Of a stretch of DNA of 7,040 bases, positions 6,814-7,040 are shown in pieces. Under the pieces are notes generated by a model that was not told where the DNA came from, did not search any database, and worked only from the letters and a program-made list of their open reading frames with translations. Position 1 is the first letter of the stretch; every line of letters begins with the position of its first letter. A program made the position numbers and the translations under genes. Source of the stretch: Natrialbaceae archaeon (lineage in GTDB: Archaea; Halobacteriota; Halobacteria; Halobacteriales; Natrialbaceae); contig PUKM01000075.1 of NCBI GenBank assembly GCA_003552325.1, positions 1 through 7,040 of the forward strand, written 5' to 3'.

Positions 6814-7040
6814 ATGACACAGGATCACCGACTCGGCTACCGAATCGTCGATGCTATTTCGAGACGAACGAACACCGATCCACTCGAGTTAACCCCACGG
6901 CTCCACGATGTCATCGACGTCGATGCGCTCGAGGCCTTATACCGTGGTGACGGAACCGATGGCCCAACGGTTCGATTTGAATACGGAGAGTACCTCGTTC
7001 GGGTCGACGGGCCCGAGTCGGTGACGATTACCCCGAACCG
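6814..7040 (+). CDS. HalOD1 output-domain protein, partial: C-terminus beyond right edge
   Basis: Seventy-five codons are present and the frame stays open to the window edge. The sequence resembles the HalOD1 domain, a small haloarchaeal module found alone or attached to response-regulator receiver domains. Features are the N-terminal helix YRIVDAISRRTNTDPLEL (9-26), PRLHDVIDVDALEALYR (28-44) and a beta segment VRFEYGEYLVRVDG (53-66). Stand-alone HalOD1 proteins are usually about 90-110 residues, so only a short tail is probably missing. The molecular role of the domain is not well established; it is thought to act as a signalling output. It is divergent from ilvD. The family call is made from pattern only. 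An overlapping frame at 6735-6950 has no promoter fit and is disregarded. Confidence 0.75.
   Translation, partial: MTQDHRLGYRIVDAISRRTNTDPLELTPRLHDVIDVDALEALYRGDGTDGPTVRFEYGEYLVRVDGPESVTITPN

Noticed and set aside
6735..6950. Plus-strand frame of 71 codons overlapping the HalOD1 gene
   Set aside because: It begins upstream of the TATA box that serves the other frame, and only the other frame shows acidic haloarchaeal composition and a HalOD1-like pattern.

Overview
The window reads as chromosomal DNA of a haloarchaeon. The evidence is high GC, strongly acidic proteins, TATA-box promoters placed about 26-30 nt before start codons (the leaderless-transcript layout), a HalOD1-type protein, and a very high density of the hexamer CTCGAG (about 40 copies by hand count). 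The CTCGAG bias and the pathway content would suit the Natrialbales or a Haloarcula relative, but the genus is an inference. No rRNA, tRNA, CRISPR array, insertion sequence or phage gene is visible.

Left half (1-4047): most of a methylaspartate-pathway locus. On the minus strand, reading leftward from about 2712, lie mamA (B12-binding sigma subunit of glutamate mutase), mamB (catalytic epsilon subunit) and mal (methylaspartate ammonia-lyase, cut by the left edge). They are packed with a 0-nt junction (TAG|ATG) and an 11-nt overlap. Divergent from them, across about 150 bp of AT-richer DNA, is mct (family III CoA-transferase, probably succinyl-CoA:mesaconate CoA-transferase). Together they convert glutamate to 3-methylaspartate, then mesaconate, then mesaconyl-CoA. 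This is the distinctive section of the haloarchaeal methylaspartate cycle, which leads to glyoxylate and propionyl-CoA during growth on acetyl-CoA-generating substrates. The next enzyme, mesaconyl-CoA hydratase (mch), is not in the window and may lie beyond the left edge. The shared mamA/mct intergenic region holds two opposed TATA boxes, a 9-bp tandem direct repeat and a 6-8-6 inverted repeat, and is the best candidate for a control element.

Right half (4081-7040): convergent with mct and 33 bp away is a two-module VOC (glyoxalase-fold) protein of unknown substrate with a partly degenerate metal site. It lies 100 bp downstream of ilvD, on the same strand. ilvD encodes dihydroxyacid dehydratase of branched-chain amino acid synthesis and has a clean leaderless promoter. 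Divergent from ilvD, across about 200 bp, is a small HalOD1-domain protein with its own leaderless promoter, cut by the right edge.

The genes are of known families. The less-described parts are the control region between mamA and mct and the VOC protein beside the pathway.
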